NCBI RefSeq assembly: GCF_000503055.1
Contig: NZ_AYVY01000016.1
Coordinates: 293 to 64,292, forward strand
Direction of reading: 5' to 3'
Length of the DNA stretch: 64,000 bases
Origin: Mesorhizobium sp. LSHC420B00
Lineage (GTDB): Bacteria > Pseudomonadota > Alphaproteobacteria > Rhizobiales > Rhizobiaceae
The position numbers and the translations under genes are program-made. The stretch's first letter is position 1; each line of letters starts with the position of its first letter. The notes under the pieces were generated by a model. It did not search any database and was not told where the DNA came from. It saw only the letters and a list, made by a program, of their open reading frames with translations. Shown piece after piece: positions 42,759 to 52,110 of this stretch.

Positions 42759-43937
42759 CTACCTTTCATCCTTCTGAGCCGTCTTCTTGGTATCGGGAAC
42801 GCCGGCAAGAAGTCGGAACTCCTTCAATCCCGACGGGGCGAGATCTTCCATCAGTTCAACAAAATCCATATGCACCATCCGGCGCACACGGCGGGCGAGG
42901 TGGGGAATCGGGCTCGACGGTTCGGTGCGGTCATAAAACGCGACGACGAGGTCCAGGCATTTTACCACGTCGTCGCGCGAAGAAATCCTGTCAGGGAGTC
43001 CGGTGCTCGAGTCCGCGCAGCTAGCCATACTTGCCATTGCATCGGCTCCATGACCGTTTCGGGCAGGCATTACGGGTTCTGCAAGCGAAGGGGACGGCTT
43101 TGCCGAGCCATTCGCCATCGCGCCGGCAGCCGAGTTGCGCTCGAGGGTTGTCAGCAAACGCTGCAGGAACCGTTTTAATTCCGGAATGGTGGTCCCGCCG
43201 CTGCCTTCAAGGCGAGCGTTGAGGGCTGTCTCGACGGCTTCCAATGCCGCGACCGCCGCGCTCGCATTGGCGATGAGCGACTGCATTTCCTCATTGGCTT
43301 GATCCGCCTGTGCCGCGCACCCGGCACGGACCCGATTCAACAGTTGTCCGTGCGCACTGACAAGCGCTGCCTTTTCGGCCGCATTCAATCCTGACGCTGC
43401 TTCTTGCAGCATGACGCGGTCGTCGAGCGCAGCGTGTTCCAGGTCGCGTCCGCTGATCGGCCCGATCGAGCGTGGCGCAAAGAAAGTCATTTGCCGTAGG
43501 TTGGCCAGCAACCCGTCCTGACCATTTTGAAGATCGAGCAGCGCGTTGATGCGGCGCAAGGCGGCCTCGCGAGGCGACGTGTTGGGGCGCAGCGCCGGGT
43601 GCATGGTTTCCCAATGCTGGTCGAATGTCCGCCCAATAAGTGTCAGACCCTGCGCCAAGCCGGCCAGTCCCTGCTCGTTGGCCAGTGCGCGTGTGACAAC
43701 TACAATCAGGCGCAAGTCGCGGCCACGCGCGCGCAATTCCTCGGCCTTGGTGAGCACTGCTGGCCAGTCGACGGGAATGGTGCTTTGCGAGACCGGCCTG
43801 TTGTTGCCGTCATGGACAACCTTGACCTGAGGCTCCGTCAGACGCTCCAGTTCGTGAAACGCCGGATCGTTACGCAAATCCTCTCCCGACGGATTTTCAC
43901 CATCGAGCGGAGCAAGCCAGAGTGCGACGTCGATCAC
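42759..43937 (-). CDS. tssA: T6SS cap/baseplate-associated protein TssA
   Basis: A 392-residue TssA (ImpA_N family). N-terminus: MIDVALWLAPLDGENPSGED, then DWPAVLTKAEELRARGRDLR and QHWETMHPALRP. The C-terminal region is short and has PIPHLARRVRRMVHMDFVELM, as in TssA proteins that carry a VasJ-like end. It is the first gene of the main minus-strand operon, divergent from clpV. Confidence 0.93.
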   Translation of the reverse strand: MIDVALWLAPLDGENPSGEDLRNDPAFHELERLTEPQVKVVHDGNNRPVSQSTIPVDWPAVLTKAEELRARGRDLRLIVVVTRALANEQGLAGLAQGLTLIGRTFDQHWETMHPALRPNTSPREAALRRINALLDLQNGQDGLLANLRQMTFFAPRSIGPISGRDLEHAALDDRVMLQEAASGLNAAEKAALVSAHGQLLNRVRAGCAAQADQANEEMQSLIANASAAVAALEAVETALNARLEGSGGTTIPELKRFLQRLLTTLERNSAAGAMANGSAKPSPSLAEPVMPARNGHGADAMASMASCADSSTGLPDRISSRDDVVKCLDLVVAFYDRTEPSSPIPHLARRVRRMVHMDFVELMEDLAPSGLKEFRLLAGVPDTKKTAQKDER

Positions 43938-44274
43938 ACCGATCCCCCAGTCACCGGCCCTGAGGCCGACCTGCCCCTACGTTATCACACGGTTGCGCTT
44001 TTCCACAATTCAGCGAGTGCGGAAAAAATTAACAAAAGCTAATGCAGCCTTGTCTTGATTGTGGAATCCGAGGGGCGAGATTGCCTAGGCCTGGGCCGGA
44101 AATGTCGTGCCTGGGATGTCAGGCTCGTGATTGTTTGCAGCCGGCGATGCAGGATCTTCCACCAATGATGGGAGCCCGCATAATCGGGGATCGAAACCTT
44201 TGTTCATCCCGCACTTTGTCAAGCGGCTGCTTATGTGGCAGGTTATCCACTTGCAGAGTGCAGGAGCACGTTCG
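43938..44274. promoter_or_regulatory. Divergent tssA/clpV control region with inverted repeat
   Basis: 337 bases between the start codons of tssA (minus) and clpV (plus). TTCCACAAT at 44001-44009 and ATTGTGGAA at 44058-44066 form a perfect 9-bp inverted repeat. Between the arms lies an A-rich segment (GCGGAAAAAATTAACAAAAG), conspicuous in this GC-rich DNA. The pair is a plausible operator for a shared regulator, and the A/T-rich core could attract MucR, whose gene lies 3.5 kb downstream. No convincing sigma-54 site. Confidence 0.5.
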
Positions 44275-47025
44275 ATGGAACAGCGCCGGTCATCGCAGAG
44301 TTTCAAACGCAAGGAACTGGTCGGCAAGCTCAATCCTCTAGGGTTGCGCGCCTTCAAGGCAGCGGCCGACACTGCCAAGCTGCGTGGCAATCCTTACGTC
44401 GAACTCGTCCACTTCGTTGAGCAGCTGGTGCTCTCCGACCGCTCGGATGTGCAAATGATGATCGCCGATGCGGGACTGGATGCGAGCCGACTTACGGCCG
44501 ATATGACGCGCGCGGTGGACAAGCTGCCTTATGGCGCAACCTCGATCGAGGAGTTTTCCGACCATATCTTCCACGCCATCCAGGAGGCATGGAATCTGGC
44601 AACACTGGAATTCGGCGTGGAGGAGGTCCGCAGCGCATATGTTCTGCTTGCTTGCCTGAAGACACCGGTGCTGGAAGGCCTGCTGTCGAAGATCAGCGGC
44701 GAGTTCGACAAAATTGACGCCGACGCCGTCGTGGCGCGCTTCGCCGATGTCACGGAGGGCTCACTCGAAGCCGGCGCTTCTCCTGCGGTAACCGCGGCAG
44801 AGGCGCCGCGGCGGATTCCGGGCGGGGATTCGGCACTGGCCAAATATGCCACCGACCTGACTCAGCGCGCCCGCGACGGAAAGATTGATCCGGTCGTCGG
44901 CCGCGATCCGGAGATCAGGCAGATTGTCGACATACTGATGCGGCGCCGCCAGAACAACCCGATCCTGACCGGGGAGGCGGGTGTCGGCAAGACCGCAGTC
45001 GTGGAGGGTTTTGCTCTGCGCATCGCCAAAGGCGATGTGCCGCCCCCACTGCAGGGAGTGAGCGTGCGCATGCTCGACGTTGGATTGATGCAGGCAGGCG
45101 CTAGCGTAAAGGGTGAATTCGAAAAACGACTGAAGGCCGTAATCGACGAAGTTCAATCCTCTGAAGCGCCGGTCATCCTCTTCATCGACGAAGCCCATAC
45201 GCTGATCGGTGCCGGTGGTGCTGCCGGAACCGGCGACGCTGCCAATCTGCTCAAGCCGGCGCTGGCGCGCGGCGAACTTCGCACGATAGCGGCAACGACC
45301 TGGTCGGAATACAAGCAGCACATCGAGAAAGACCCGGCACTGACCCGCCGCTTCCAGGTGATAAAGATCGACGAGCCTTCGGAATCGGTTGCCATCCTCA
45401 TGTTGCGCGGCGTAGCCGGCGTTCTCGAACAGCACCACGAAGTGCAGATATTGGACGAGGCGATCGACGCGGCGGTCGCCCTGTCGCATCGCTACATCCC
45501 GGCGCGGCAGTTGCCGGACAAGGCGGTCAGCCTTCTCGACACCGCCTGCGCGCGTGTCGCCGTATCGCAGCACGCCACGCCGGCCGAGGTCGAGGACATC
45601 ATGCGCCGTCGTCAGGCGCTGGAGGTCGAGCGCGGCATTATCGGCCGCGAGGCTGCAATCGGCATCGAAGTGGCCGAGCGGCAGGCACGGGTCGAAGCCG
45701 GACTTGCCGAGACAGAACGCACGCTCGCAGCCGCGCAGCAGCGCTGGGAGAGCGAAAAGGCGCTGGTGGCCGAGATACTTGAATTGCGTGCCAGGCTGCG
45801 CGGCGACGGCCTGCCGCTCGATGCCGTGGAAGGGCAGGAGGCCGCCACCGAGACAGAGATTGGGGAGGTGCCGGAGACCGAACAGTCCAATGCCGGGACG
45901 AAGGCTCCGGCGGCAGGTGGTACTCCGCCTCCCGATCCGGTTGCCGATCTCGCTCGGCTGCGCGAACTGATGAGCGAACTAGCCGAGGCGCAAGGCGAAA
46001 CACCGCTCATCCTACCATCGGTCGACCGCAACGCCGTGGCGGCCGTGGTTCAGGACTGGACGGGCATACCGACGGGGCGGATGCTGTCGAGTCAGACCGA
46101 GAAGGCGCTGCGGCTCGCGTCCACTCTGTCCGAGCGGGTTGTCGGACAGGATCACGCCATGGAGATGATTGCCAAGCGCGTACAGACCAGCCGCGCCGGT
46201 CTCGGCGCTCCGGAAAAGCCGGTGGGTGTGTTCCTGCTTTGCGGCCCCTCGGGCGTAGGCAAGACCGAAACCGCCTTGGCACTGGCCGAAACGCTCTACG
46301 GCGGAGAGCAGAACCTGATCTCGATCAACATGTCTGAATTCCAGGAGGCGCATACGGTCTCTACCTTGAAGGGCGCGCCGCCCGGCTATGTCGGCTACGG
46401 CAAGGGCGGAATTCTCACCGAGGCGGTGCGACGCAAGCCCTATTCGGTGATCCTGCTCGACGAAGTCGAGAAGGCGCATCCGGACGTGCACGAAATCTTC
46501 TTCCAGGTCTTTGATAAAGGGATGATGGACGACAGTGAAGGCCGACGGATCGACTTCAAGAACACGCTGATCCTTCTCACGTCGAATGTCGGCTCCGAAG
46601 TGATCATGGACCGGACGAGGAATGGCGCGGTCCGGGCAGGGCTCGACGATCTGGACACCGCGTTACGCAGCCCATTGCTGAAAGTCTTCCCTGCGGCCTT
46701 TCTCGGCCGGGTGGTGACCATCCCCTACTTTCCGCTTTCGGATTCGATGATCGAAGCGATCACCCGTCATCAATTCGCCAAGATTGCTCGCCGGCTGCGT
46801 GCGACCAACGATGCGGAGTTGGTAATCGGCGACGGTGTAATGGATCTGGTCAAGACCCGCTGCACGGAGATCGAATCCGGCGGCAGAATGATTGATGCCA
46901 TCCTAACCAACACGCTTCTTCCGGAACTGAGCCGCGGCGTGCTGAACCGGTCGCTCACTGGCGAAAAGATGACGAAGGTCACGGTTGGCGCCTCAGGCCA
47001 AGGGTTTACCTATTCCTTCGAATAG
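44275..47025 (+). CDS. clpV: T6SS sheath-recycling ATPase ClpV (TssH)
   Basis: ATG 44275 has CAGGAG eight bases upstream and gives 916 residues. It is a class II Clp/Hsp100 ATPase: N-terminal domain ([20 protein letters not shown]), first AAA domain with Walker A GEAGVGKT at 233-240 and [13 protein letters not shown], a coiled-coil middle domain (about 440-540), and a second AAA domain with Walker A GPSGVGKT at 658-665 and [14 protein letters not shown]. ClpV extracts TssC from contracted sheath. A possible longer start at 44131 adds unrelated sequence. It is divergent from tssA and ends without a following operon gene. Confidence 0.96.
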   Translation: MEQRRSSQSFKRKELVGKLNPLGLRAFKAAADTAKLRGNPYVELVHFVEQLVLSDRSDVQMMIADAGLDASRLTADMTRAVDKLPYGATSIEEFSDHIFHAIQEAWNLATLEFGVEEVRSAYVLLACLKTPVLEGLLSKISGEFDKIDADAVVARFADVTEGSLEAGASPAVTAAEAPRRIPGGDSALAKYATDLTQRARDGKIDPVVGRDPEIRQIVDILMRRRQNNPILTGEAGVGKTAVVEGFALRIAKGDVPPPLQGVSVRMLDVGLMQAGASVKGEFEKRLKAVIDEVQSSEAPVILFIDEAHTLIGAGGAAGTGDAANLLKPALARGELRTIAATTWSEYKQHIEKDPALTRRFQVIKIDEPSESVAILMLRGVAGVLEQHHEVQILDEAIDAAVALSHRYIPARQLPDKAVSLLDTACARVAVSQHATPAEVEDIMRRRQALEVERGIIGREAAIGIEVAERQARVEAGLAETERTLAAAQQRWESEKALVAEILELRARLRGDGLPLDAVEGQEAATETEIGEVPETEQSNAGTKAPAAGGTPPPDPVADLARLRELMSELAEAQGETPLILPSVDRNAVAAVVQDWTGIPTGRMLSSQTEKALRLASTLSERVVGQDHAMEMIAKRVQTSRAGLGAPEKPVGVFLLCGPSGVGKTETALALAETLYGGEQNLISINMSEFQEAHTVSTLKGAPPGYVGYGKGGILTEAVRRKPYSVILLDEVEKAHPDVHEIFFQVFDKGMMDDSEGRRIDFKNTLILLTSNVGSEVIMDRTRNGAVRAGLDDLDTALRSPLLKVFPAAFLGRVVTIPYFPLSDSMIEAITRHQFAKIARRLRATNDAELVIGDGVMDLVKTRCTEIESGGRMIDAILTNTLLPELSRGVLNRSLTGEKMTKVTVGASGQGFTYSFE

Positions 47026-47171
47026 GCCAGGCGAAATATGGCGGCCCCTTTCGGCCGCCTCCTGCATTGATCAGATATCCGCTAATTGATACCTGCGGCT
47101 TGCCCCGCGCAGCTCACTATCCGAGGACAATTACCACTGCATCGCCTACAGTTCTGAAATCTCTCGAGGCG

Positions 47172-47569
47172 AAACGATCTCACATCGTGCTGACGGAGCG
47201 GAAAGACCACCTCGATTCTCTTCAGAAGAGATTCTCGCTATTCGTGAAAACCTTGTAGTCCGCGCGGCGGCATGTCGGCGAAGGATCGCAAGGCCGCCAG
47301 CATGGCACTCAATGTCTCAGATGACGATGAGCGTCTAATCCTCGAGACAAGCCGCTACATCGGCGAAGGCTTCGATGATTTCCGACTCGACACGCTGTTC
47401 CTGATCGCCTGGAGGGGACACTGAGTATGTCGGCCGGCTGCATCGCGAACATGACGGAAAAAGGGATGTTCTGGTCGTGGACTATGTCGATCAGACGGGT
47501 CCGGTTTTCGCCCGGATGGCCGCAAAACGACGCGCTGGCTATCGTGCGCTCGGCTACATGATCGAGTAG
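47172..47569 (+). pseudogene. Decayed superfamily-2 helicase C-terminus (TOTE-type)
   Basis: Successive frames give conserved helicase blocks in the right order: HIVLTERKDHLDSLQKRF, then (after a shift) GMSAKDRKAA, then DERLILETSRYIGEGFDDFR with LDTLFLIAW, then (after another shift) EYVGRLHREHDGKRDVLVVD with YVDQTGPVFARMAAKRR, stop at 47567-47569. The YIGEGFD and GRLHR blocks are motifs V and VI of helicases from TOTE conflict systems and related DEAD/DEAH genes. At least two frameshifts and a missing stretch before EYVGRLHR show it is dead. The upstream 130 bases after clpV hold nothing recognisable. Confidence 0.75.
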
Positions 47570-47611
47570 CGGCGCCCCACTGTGAGCGGAGCGCCCTTGT
47601 TCGGTCACCGC

Positions 47612-47669
47612 GACCAGATGAGCTTGTGCTCGCCCTTTTCGCCCTCGACGAGCACAAGCTCATCTGGTC
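47612..47669. repeat. Perfect 21-bp inverted repeat
   Basis: GACCAGATGAGCTTGTGCTCG at 47612-47632 is matched by its exact reverse complement at 47649-47669, with a 16-base centre. The transcript would fold into a very stable hairpin on either strand. There is no T-run after it, so an ordinary terminator is unlikely. It lies just behind the helicase relic and may be a mobile-element end, a recombination site or a structured RNA. Confidence 0.85.
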
Positions 47670-47694
47670 CCGCGACGCCGCTGAGTGATCACGG

Positions 47695-47718
47695 AGCCCC
47701 GTCCCAAAAGGCGGGGCT
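47695..47718. terminator. GC hairpin, possible terminator without T-run
   Basis: AGCCCCG (47695-47701) pairs with CGGGGCT (47712-47718) around a 10-base loop. No T-run follows on either strand, so termination is uncertain. It lies between the helicase relic and the mucR stop at 47770. Confidence 0.35.
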
Positions 47719-47769
47719 TCTCGATGTCAGGTACGCCACTGCATAGACGCTCTTATCAGGTGCAGCACT

Positions 47770-48303
47770 CTATGCTTTGACGGGTGCCTTGCGCGCCTTC
47801 TTCAGCGGCGCCTTGATTGCGGTTGCGACTGTCGTCGCTGCTGCCGCGCGAGCAGCTCGTTTTGGTTTTTCTGCCGCAGTCGTTGAAGGCGTTGCCGCCT
47901 TGCGCCCCAGGCCCATTGATTTCGCCAGGGCCGAGCGGGTGGCCGCGTAGTTCGGCGCCACCATCGGATAATCCGAGGGCAGGTTCCATTTCTGGCGGTA
48001 TTGGTCAGGGCTCAGATTGTAATGCGTTCCGATATGCCGCTTCAAGGATTTGAATTTCTTCCCGTCCTCCAGGCAGATAATGAAATCTGGCGAGACTGAT
48101 TTCTTGATCGACACCGCCGGCTCCAGCTTGGCCGTGGCCGGAGCCACAGCTGTGCCGATCCCTTGCAAAGCGACATAGGTATCGCCGATCAGCTTCGACA
48201 ACTCGCTGACCGGCAGGGGATTATTCGAAACAAAGGCGGAAACGATGTCGGCGGTAATTGATACGAGATCAGCCTGGTCGCGTTGGTCTGGAGAAACGTT
48301 CAT
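47770..48303 (-). CDS. mucR: MucR/Ros-family zinc-finger regulator
   Basis: ATG 48303 has GAGGA about eight bases upstream and gives 177 residues; an upstream in-frame start would add 29 residues. The zinc finger reads CLEDGKKFKSLKRHIGTH, which keeps the Ros ligands C-x2-D-x9-H-x3-H. It is followed by YRQKWNLPSDYPMVAPNYA, the signature of the family. The C-terminal about 50 residues are Ala/Lys/Pro-rich, histone-H1-like. MucR proteins are global AT-rich-DNA-binding regulators in rhizobia. One placed next to a T6SS locus may silence it; that is inference. Confidence 0.9.
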   Translation of the reverse strand: MNVSPDQRDQADLVSITADIVSAFVSNNPLPVSELSKLIGDTYVALQGIGTAVAPATAKLEPAVSIKKSVSPDFIICLEDGKKFKSLKRHIGTHYNLSPDQYRQKWNLPSDYPMVAPNYAATRSALAKSMGLGRKAATPSTTAAEKPKRAARAAAATTVATAIKAPLKKARKAPVKA

Positions 48304-48560
48304 CGAGTTTTCCTCTTGTCTAATGGGCGCGTGGACGGATGAGCTGTTTATTGCGGAATCACGCAAACAATTCGTTATTTCCGTCAACAAACCTCATTCC
48401 TTGCAAATATCAAGCCGGCACGCTTCGCATTCTGAGCTCCAGACAAGGTTGAGAGGCGCTCGATTTCGACTGCCTGCTCGATGAAGCAATGCAACGGCAG
48501 CTTATTCGGCTGACGCGAGCGGCCGACAGGCTGGACGCAATCGGCGGTGACAGCGCTGTC

Positions 48561-49499
48561 CTATTCCCGTGTGTACGGCACGCCCAGCATGGCCGGAGCA
48601 CTGGCTCGCGAGCGACGGATCATCAGCGCCACGATCGCCGCAACATAGGGCATCATCAACATATATTGGTAAGGAATGGCGATGCCGATGCCTTGGATTT
48701 GCAATTGCAGCGCGTCGAGGAAGGAAAACACCAGCGCCGCTACCAAAATCGGGTAGGGCCGCCACAGACCGGCGATAACGATGATGATCGCCAGCCAGCC
48801 GCGTCCGTTGGTCATGTCCGGCACGAAACGCGCCGCTTGGCCGACAGACAGGAACGCGCCGGCGAAGCCTGCCATCACGCCACCGAAGACCACAGCAGCA
48901 TACTGGACCGAGGCCACCTTCACCCCCTTAACATCGAGGGCCTTAGGATTGTCGCCAGCGCAACGTACGATCAGCCCATAGCGCGTTCGGAACAGAAAGA
49001 GCCATACCGGCGGCACCATTAGGAAGGCGATGTAGGTCAGCACCCGCTGGTCGAACAGGATTGGGCCGAGCACCGGGATATCGCTCAGGCCCGGTATCGG
49101 CACGTCGGCGAAGAAGGGGATGGTCGGCGTATTGTCGTGGCCGGCGAACGCGGAACGCAGCCAATAGGTGGAAAGGCCGGCGCCGAGCAGGTTGACGGCA
49201 AGCCCCGTGACGATCTGCTCCACTTTCAACGTGATCACCAGCACGGCGAACACGAGCGCCATCAGCGCGCCGGTGAACCCGGCTGCAAGGACACCCAGCC
49301 AGAGAGAGCCGCTTTCGTATGCGGCGAGATAGCCGGTGAACGCGCCCATAAGCATCATGCCTTCGAGACCCATATTGTATACGCCGCTGCGCTCGGCGAC
49401 GAGCTCGCCAATTGCGGCGAGCAGGAGCGGGGTGGCGATGCGGATGGTCGCCGCCGCCACGCTGATCAGGATTGACGCTTGGAAGAGAGCGTCAAGCAC
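48561..49499 (-). CDS. ABC transporter permease, BMP/nucleoside type (second permease)
   Basis: A 312-residue membrane protein with about eight to nine hydrophobic segments and the permease signature PLLLAAIGELVAERSGVYNM at 25-44, GLEGMMLMGAF after it, typical of the YufQ/NupQ branch of BPD_transp_2. It works with the preceding permease and ATPase to import nucleosides or purine bases. It overlaps the upstream permease gene by eight bases and is last in the operon. Confidence 0.92.
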   Translation of the reverse strand: MLDALFQASILISVAAATIRIATPLLLAAIGELVAERSGVYNMGLEGMMLMGAFTGYLAAYESGSLWLGVLAAGFTGALMALVFAVLVITLKVEQIVTGLAVNLLGAGLSTYWLRSAFAGHDNTPTIPFFADVPIPGLSDIPVLGPILFDQRVLTYIAFLMVPPVWLFLFRTRYGLIVRCAGDNPKALDVKGVKVASVQYAAVVFGGVMAGFAGAFLSVGQAARFVPDMTNGRGWLAIIIVIAGLWRPYPILVAALVFSFLDALQLQIQGIGIAIPYQYMLMMPYVAAIVALMIRRSRASAPAMLGVPYTRE

Positions 49500-50574
49500 G
49501 GCCGACCCTCCGTAGGCGGAAATTGCACGCCGCCCAGCCGGCTAGGTAGAACAAAAGGAGGATCGCCTGGATGGCATAGATCAGCGCTGAGGGTACGCCG
49601 GTCTTGATCTGCATGAGCGTGGCGCCGTTGAGCAGCGCGCCGAACAGCACCGCGGCGACGACGACGCCAAGCGGATGCAACTGGCCGAGGATGGCGACGA
49701 TGATGCCGCTATAGCCGTAGCCTGCTATGACGCCCGCCTTCAGGCGGTAGTGCACGCCATAGACTTCCGTGATGCCTGCGAGCCCGGCAAGCGCGCCGGA
49801 AACCATAAGCACCACGAGGATCAGCCGTCGTGTATTGGTACCCTGTACGTCGAGCGCGCGCATGTTGGACCCGGCAGCCTTGATCTCGTAGCCGAGCGGT
49901 GTGCGCGTCAACAGCATGTGGACCAGGGCAGCCGCTGCGATCGCCAGCAGGAAACCGGCATGCAGTCGCGAACCGGAAAACAGCACGGGAAGCACCGAGC
50001 CCGGATCGACCTTCGGCGTCTGCTCGAAGAAGGCGCCGGCCTCGCTCCACGGGCCGCGCAGCAGCAGCAGCGAAATGACATAGACGATGATGTAGTTGAG
50101 CATAACGGTCGAAATCACCTCATCGACCGAAAAGCGGGTCTTCAGCACGCCCGCCAGGCCGGCATAGAGTGCTCCGCCGACAATGCCGCCGACTATGACC
50201 ACAGGAATTTGGATGAAAGGTGAAAAGCCAATGAGGTTGTGCTGCAACCAGTAGGCAAACATGGCGCCGGCGAAGACCTGGCCTTCGGCGCCGATGTTCC
50301 AGATGCGCGCGCGGAAGGCGACGCAAGCGGCAAGTCCGGTAAAGATCAGAGGCGTGGCCTTGACCAGCGTTTCGCCGGCGGCGCGCGACGACCCAAAGCC
50401 GCCCTTCAGGAGAGCCTCGAAAGCCGCCCGTGGACTGGCGCCCGCGGCGGCAAAAAGCAGGCTGCACACCAGAACCGCCGCTGCTCCTGCCGCGGCAAGC
50501 GCAACGACGAGCGCGGTCGGCCGCCTCTCCAGTCGACGCTCGAGGCGCCATTCCACGAGGTTGAAATCGGTCAT
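49492..50574 (-). CDS. ABC transporter permease, BMP/nucleoside type (first permease)
   Basis: A 360-residue membrane protein of the YufP/NupP type: a long first segment (LVVALAAAGAAAVLVCSLLF), TPLIFTGLAACVAFRARIWN with IGAEGQVFAGA, and YGYSGIIVAILGQLHPLGVV. It overlaps the ATPase gene by four bases and the second permease by eight, showing a tight operon. Confidence 0.92.
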   Translation of the reverse strand: MTDFNLVEWRLERRLERRPTALVVALAAAGAAAVLVCSLLFAAAGASPRAAFEALLKGGFGSSRAAGETLVKATPLIFTGLAACVAFRARIWNIGAEGQVFAGAMFAYWLQHNLIGFSPFIQIPVVIVGGIVGGALYAGLAGVLKTRFSVDEVISTVMLNYIIVYVISLLLLRGPWSEAGAFFEQTPKVDPGSVLPVLFSGSRLHAGFLLAIAAAALVHMLLTRTPLGYEIKAAGSNMRALDVQGTNTRRLILVVLMVSGALAGLAGITEVYGVHYRLKAGVIAGYGYSGIIVAILGQLHPLGVVVAAVLFGALLNGATLMQIKTGVPSALIYAIQAILLLFYLAGWAACNFRLRRVGRA

Positions 50575-52088
50575 GCCGCAGCCTCGCTCTCGTGGCCCGC
50601 CATCAAGCTGCCGATTTCGTCATAGGTGGTTTTATCGGTATCGAGCACCGCAAGGATGCGGCCGCGAAACATCACGCATATGCGACGACTTAGAGCGAAA
50701 AGATCCTCAAGTTCCTCGCTCGCGAGCAGGATGGCGCAGCCTTCGTCGCGTTTGCGCCGGAGTTCGCGATGGACGAACTCGATGGCGCCGACGTCGAGCC
50801 CGCGCGTCGGCTGGTTGCACAGCAAAAGCCGGTTCGCCTTGGCGAACTCGCGGGCGAGGATGACCTTCTGCGCGTTGCCGCCCGACAACTTACGGGAGAG
50901 TGCCGACGGACCGGTTGCTGCAATGGAATAGGCGTCGATCGCCGCGCGCGCATTGGCTTCGAGCGCCGCGGCGTCGATGAACGGCCCTTTGCGCCAGCGC
51001 GCCTGCCATTGCTGGCCGAGGACGAGGTTCTCGCCGATGTCGAGGTCGGCAACGAGGCCGTCGCGGAAACGGTCGCTCGGCACGTAGCCGACGCCTTTGG
51101 CCGCTACCGTCGCCGGGGAGTTCGCTTGCAGCGCTTCGCCATCGAGAGAGATCGTGCCGCCATCGGGCGAGATGAGGCCTGCGAGGCACTCGAACAGCTC
51201 GTCCTGGCCGTTGCCGGAAACTCCGGCGATGCCGAAGATCTCGCCGCCGGCGATGTCGAAAGACGCATTGTCCAGCACCGCCCTTTGCTCGCGCAGGTAT
51301 GTGAGCCCGCGCACCGAAAGCACCGTCTCGCCGGGCGCTTTCGCATCTCGCGCGCGCGCCGGTGAGGCAACGGGGCGGCCGACCATCATGGTGGTGAGCT
51401 GGTCGCGGCTGACGTCCGAGGTTGAAACTGTTCCGACCAGTCTCCCCTTGCGCAGCACGCTGACCTGGTCGGACTGCATCACTTCCGCCATTTTGTGGCT
51501 GATCAGCACGACCGACAGGCTTTCGGTGGTGAGCCGCCGGACCGTCGCAAACAGCCGGCGCGATTCTTCAGGCGTGAGCACCGCCGTCGGTTCGTCCAGG
51601 ATGAGCAGCCTGGCGCCGGTGTAGAGTGCCTTGACGATCTCCAGCCATTGCTGCTCGCCGACGGAAAGATCGGCGACAGGCCGGTGCGGATCGAGCGAGA
51701 TGCCGTAGGTGGAACAGATCGCCTCGATCCTTGAGAGAGCGTCGGCCCGGCCGAGCCGCCAGCCGGAGCCGGTGCCGACCGCCACATTCTCCAGCACAGT
51801 GAAGCCGGGAACGAGAACGAAATGCTGGTGCACCATGCCGATGCCGGCGCGGATGGCTTCGCCCGGCGAGCGCAGGTGGACGGTCTTGCCGTCCACCCGA
51901 ATTTCGCCGGCGTCGGGCTGATAGAGCCCGTAAAGGCAGGACGACAGCGTCGACTTGCCGGCGCCATTCTCGCCCAGCAGGCAATGCAATTCGCCGGGCA
52001 TCACGTCGAGCGAGACGTCGTCGTTGGCGAGAAGCGTAGCGAAACGCTTCGTCAGGTGCCGGACCGATAGGCGCGGTATTTGGCTCAT
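50571..52088 (-). CDS. ABC transporter ATP-binding protein, duplicated, BMP/nucleoside type
   Basis: ATG 52088 gives 505 residues; the open frame upstream is a shadow of the BMP gene. Two ABC domains are fused: first with Walker A LLGENGAGKST near 38, signature LSVGEQQWLEI, and LILDEPTAVLTPEE; second with a degenerate Walker A (IAGVSGNGQDE), signature LSGGNAQKVILAREF and LLCNQPTRGLD. This is the YufO/NupO-like architecture of nucleoside importers. It lies 22 bases after the BMP gene. Confidence 0.94.
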   Translation of the reverse strand: MSQIPRLSVRHLTKRFATLLANDDVSLDVMPGELHCLLGENGAGKSTLSSCLYGLYQPDAGEIRVDGKTVHLRSPGEAIRAGIGMVHQHFVLVPGFTVLENVAVGTGSGWRLGRADALSRIEAICSTYGISLDPHRPVADLSVGEQQWLEIVKALYTGARLLILDEPTAVLTPEESRRLFATVRRLTTESLSVVLISHKMAEVMQSDQVSVLRKGRLVGTVSTSDVSRDQLTTMMVGRPVASPARARDAKAPGETVLSVRGLTYLREQRAVLDNASFDIAGGEIFGIAGVSGNGQDELFECLAGLISPDGGTISLDGEALQANSPATVAAKGVGYVPSDRFRDGLVADLDIGENLVLGQQWQARWRKGPFIDAAALEANARAAIDAYSIAATGPSALSRKLSGGNAQKVILAREFAKANRLLLCNQPTRGLDVGAIEFVHRELRRKRDEGCAILLASEELEDLFALSRRICVMFRGRILAVLDTDKTTYDEIGSLMAGHESEAAA

Positions 52089-52110
52089 CTCGGATCGGCG
52101 ATCTCCCGCT

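Noticed and set aside
44236..44254. Possible sigma-54 promoter (TGGCA ... TTGC) before clpV
   Set aside because: The GG to GC distance is 14 bases instead of the required 10.
47695..47718. Rho-independent terminator for clpV or mucR
   Set aside because: A GC stem is present but no T-run follows on either strand; kept only as a weak feature.
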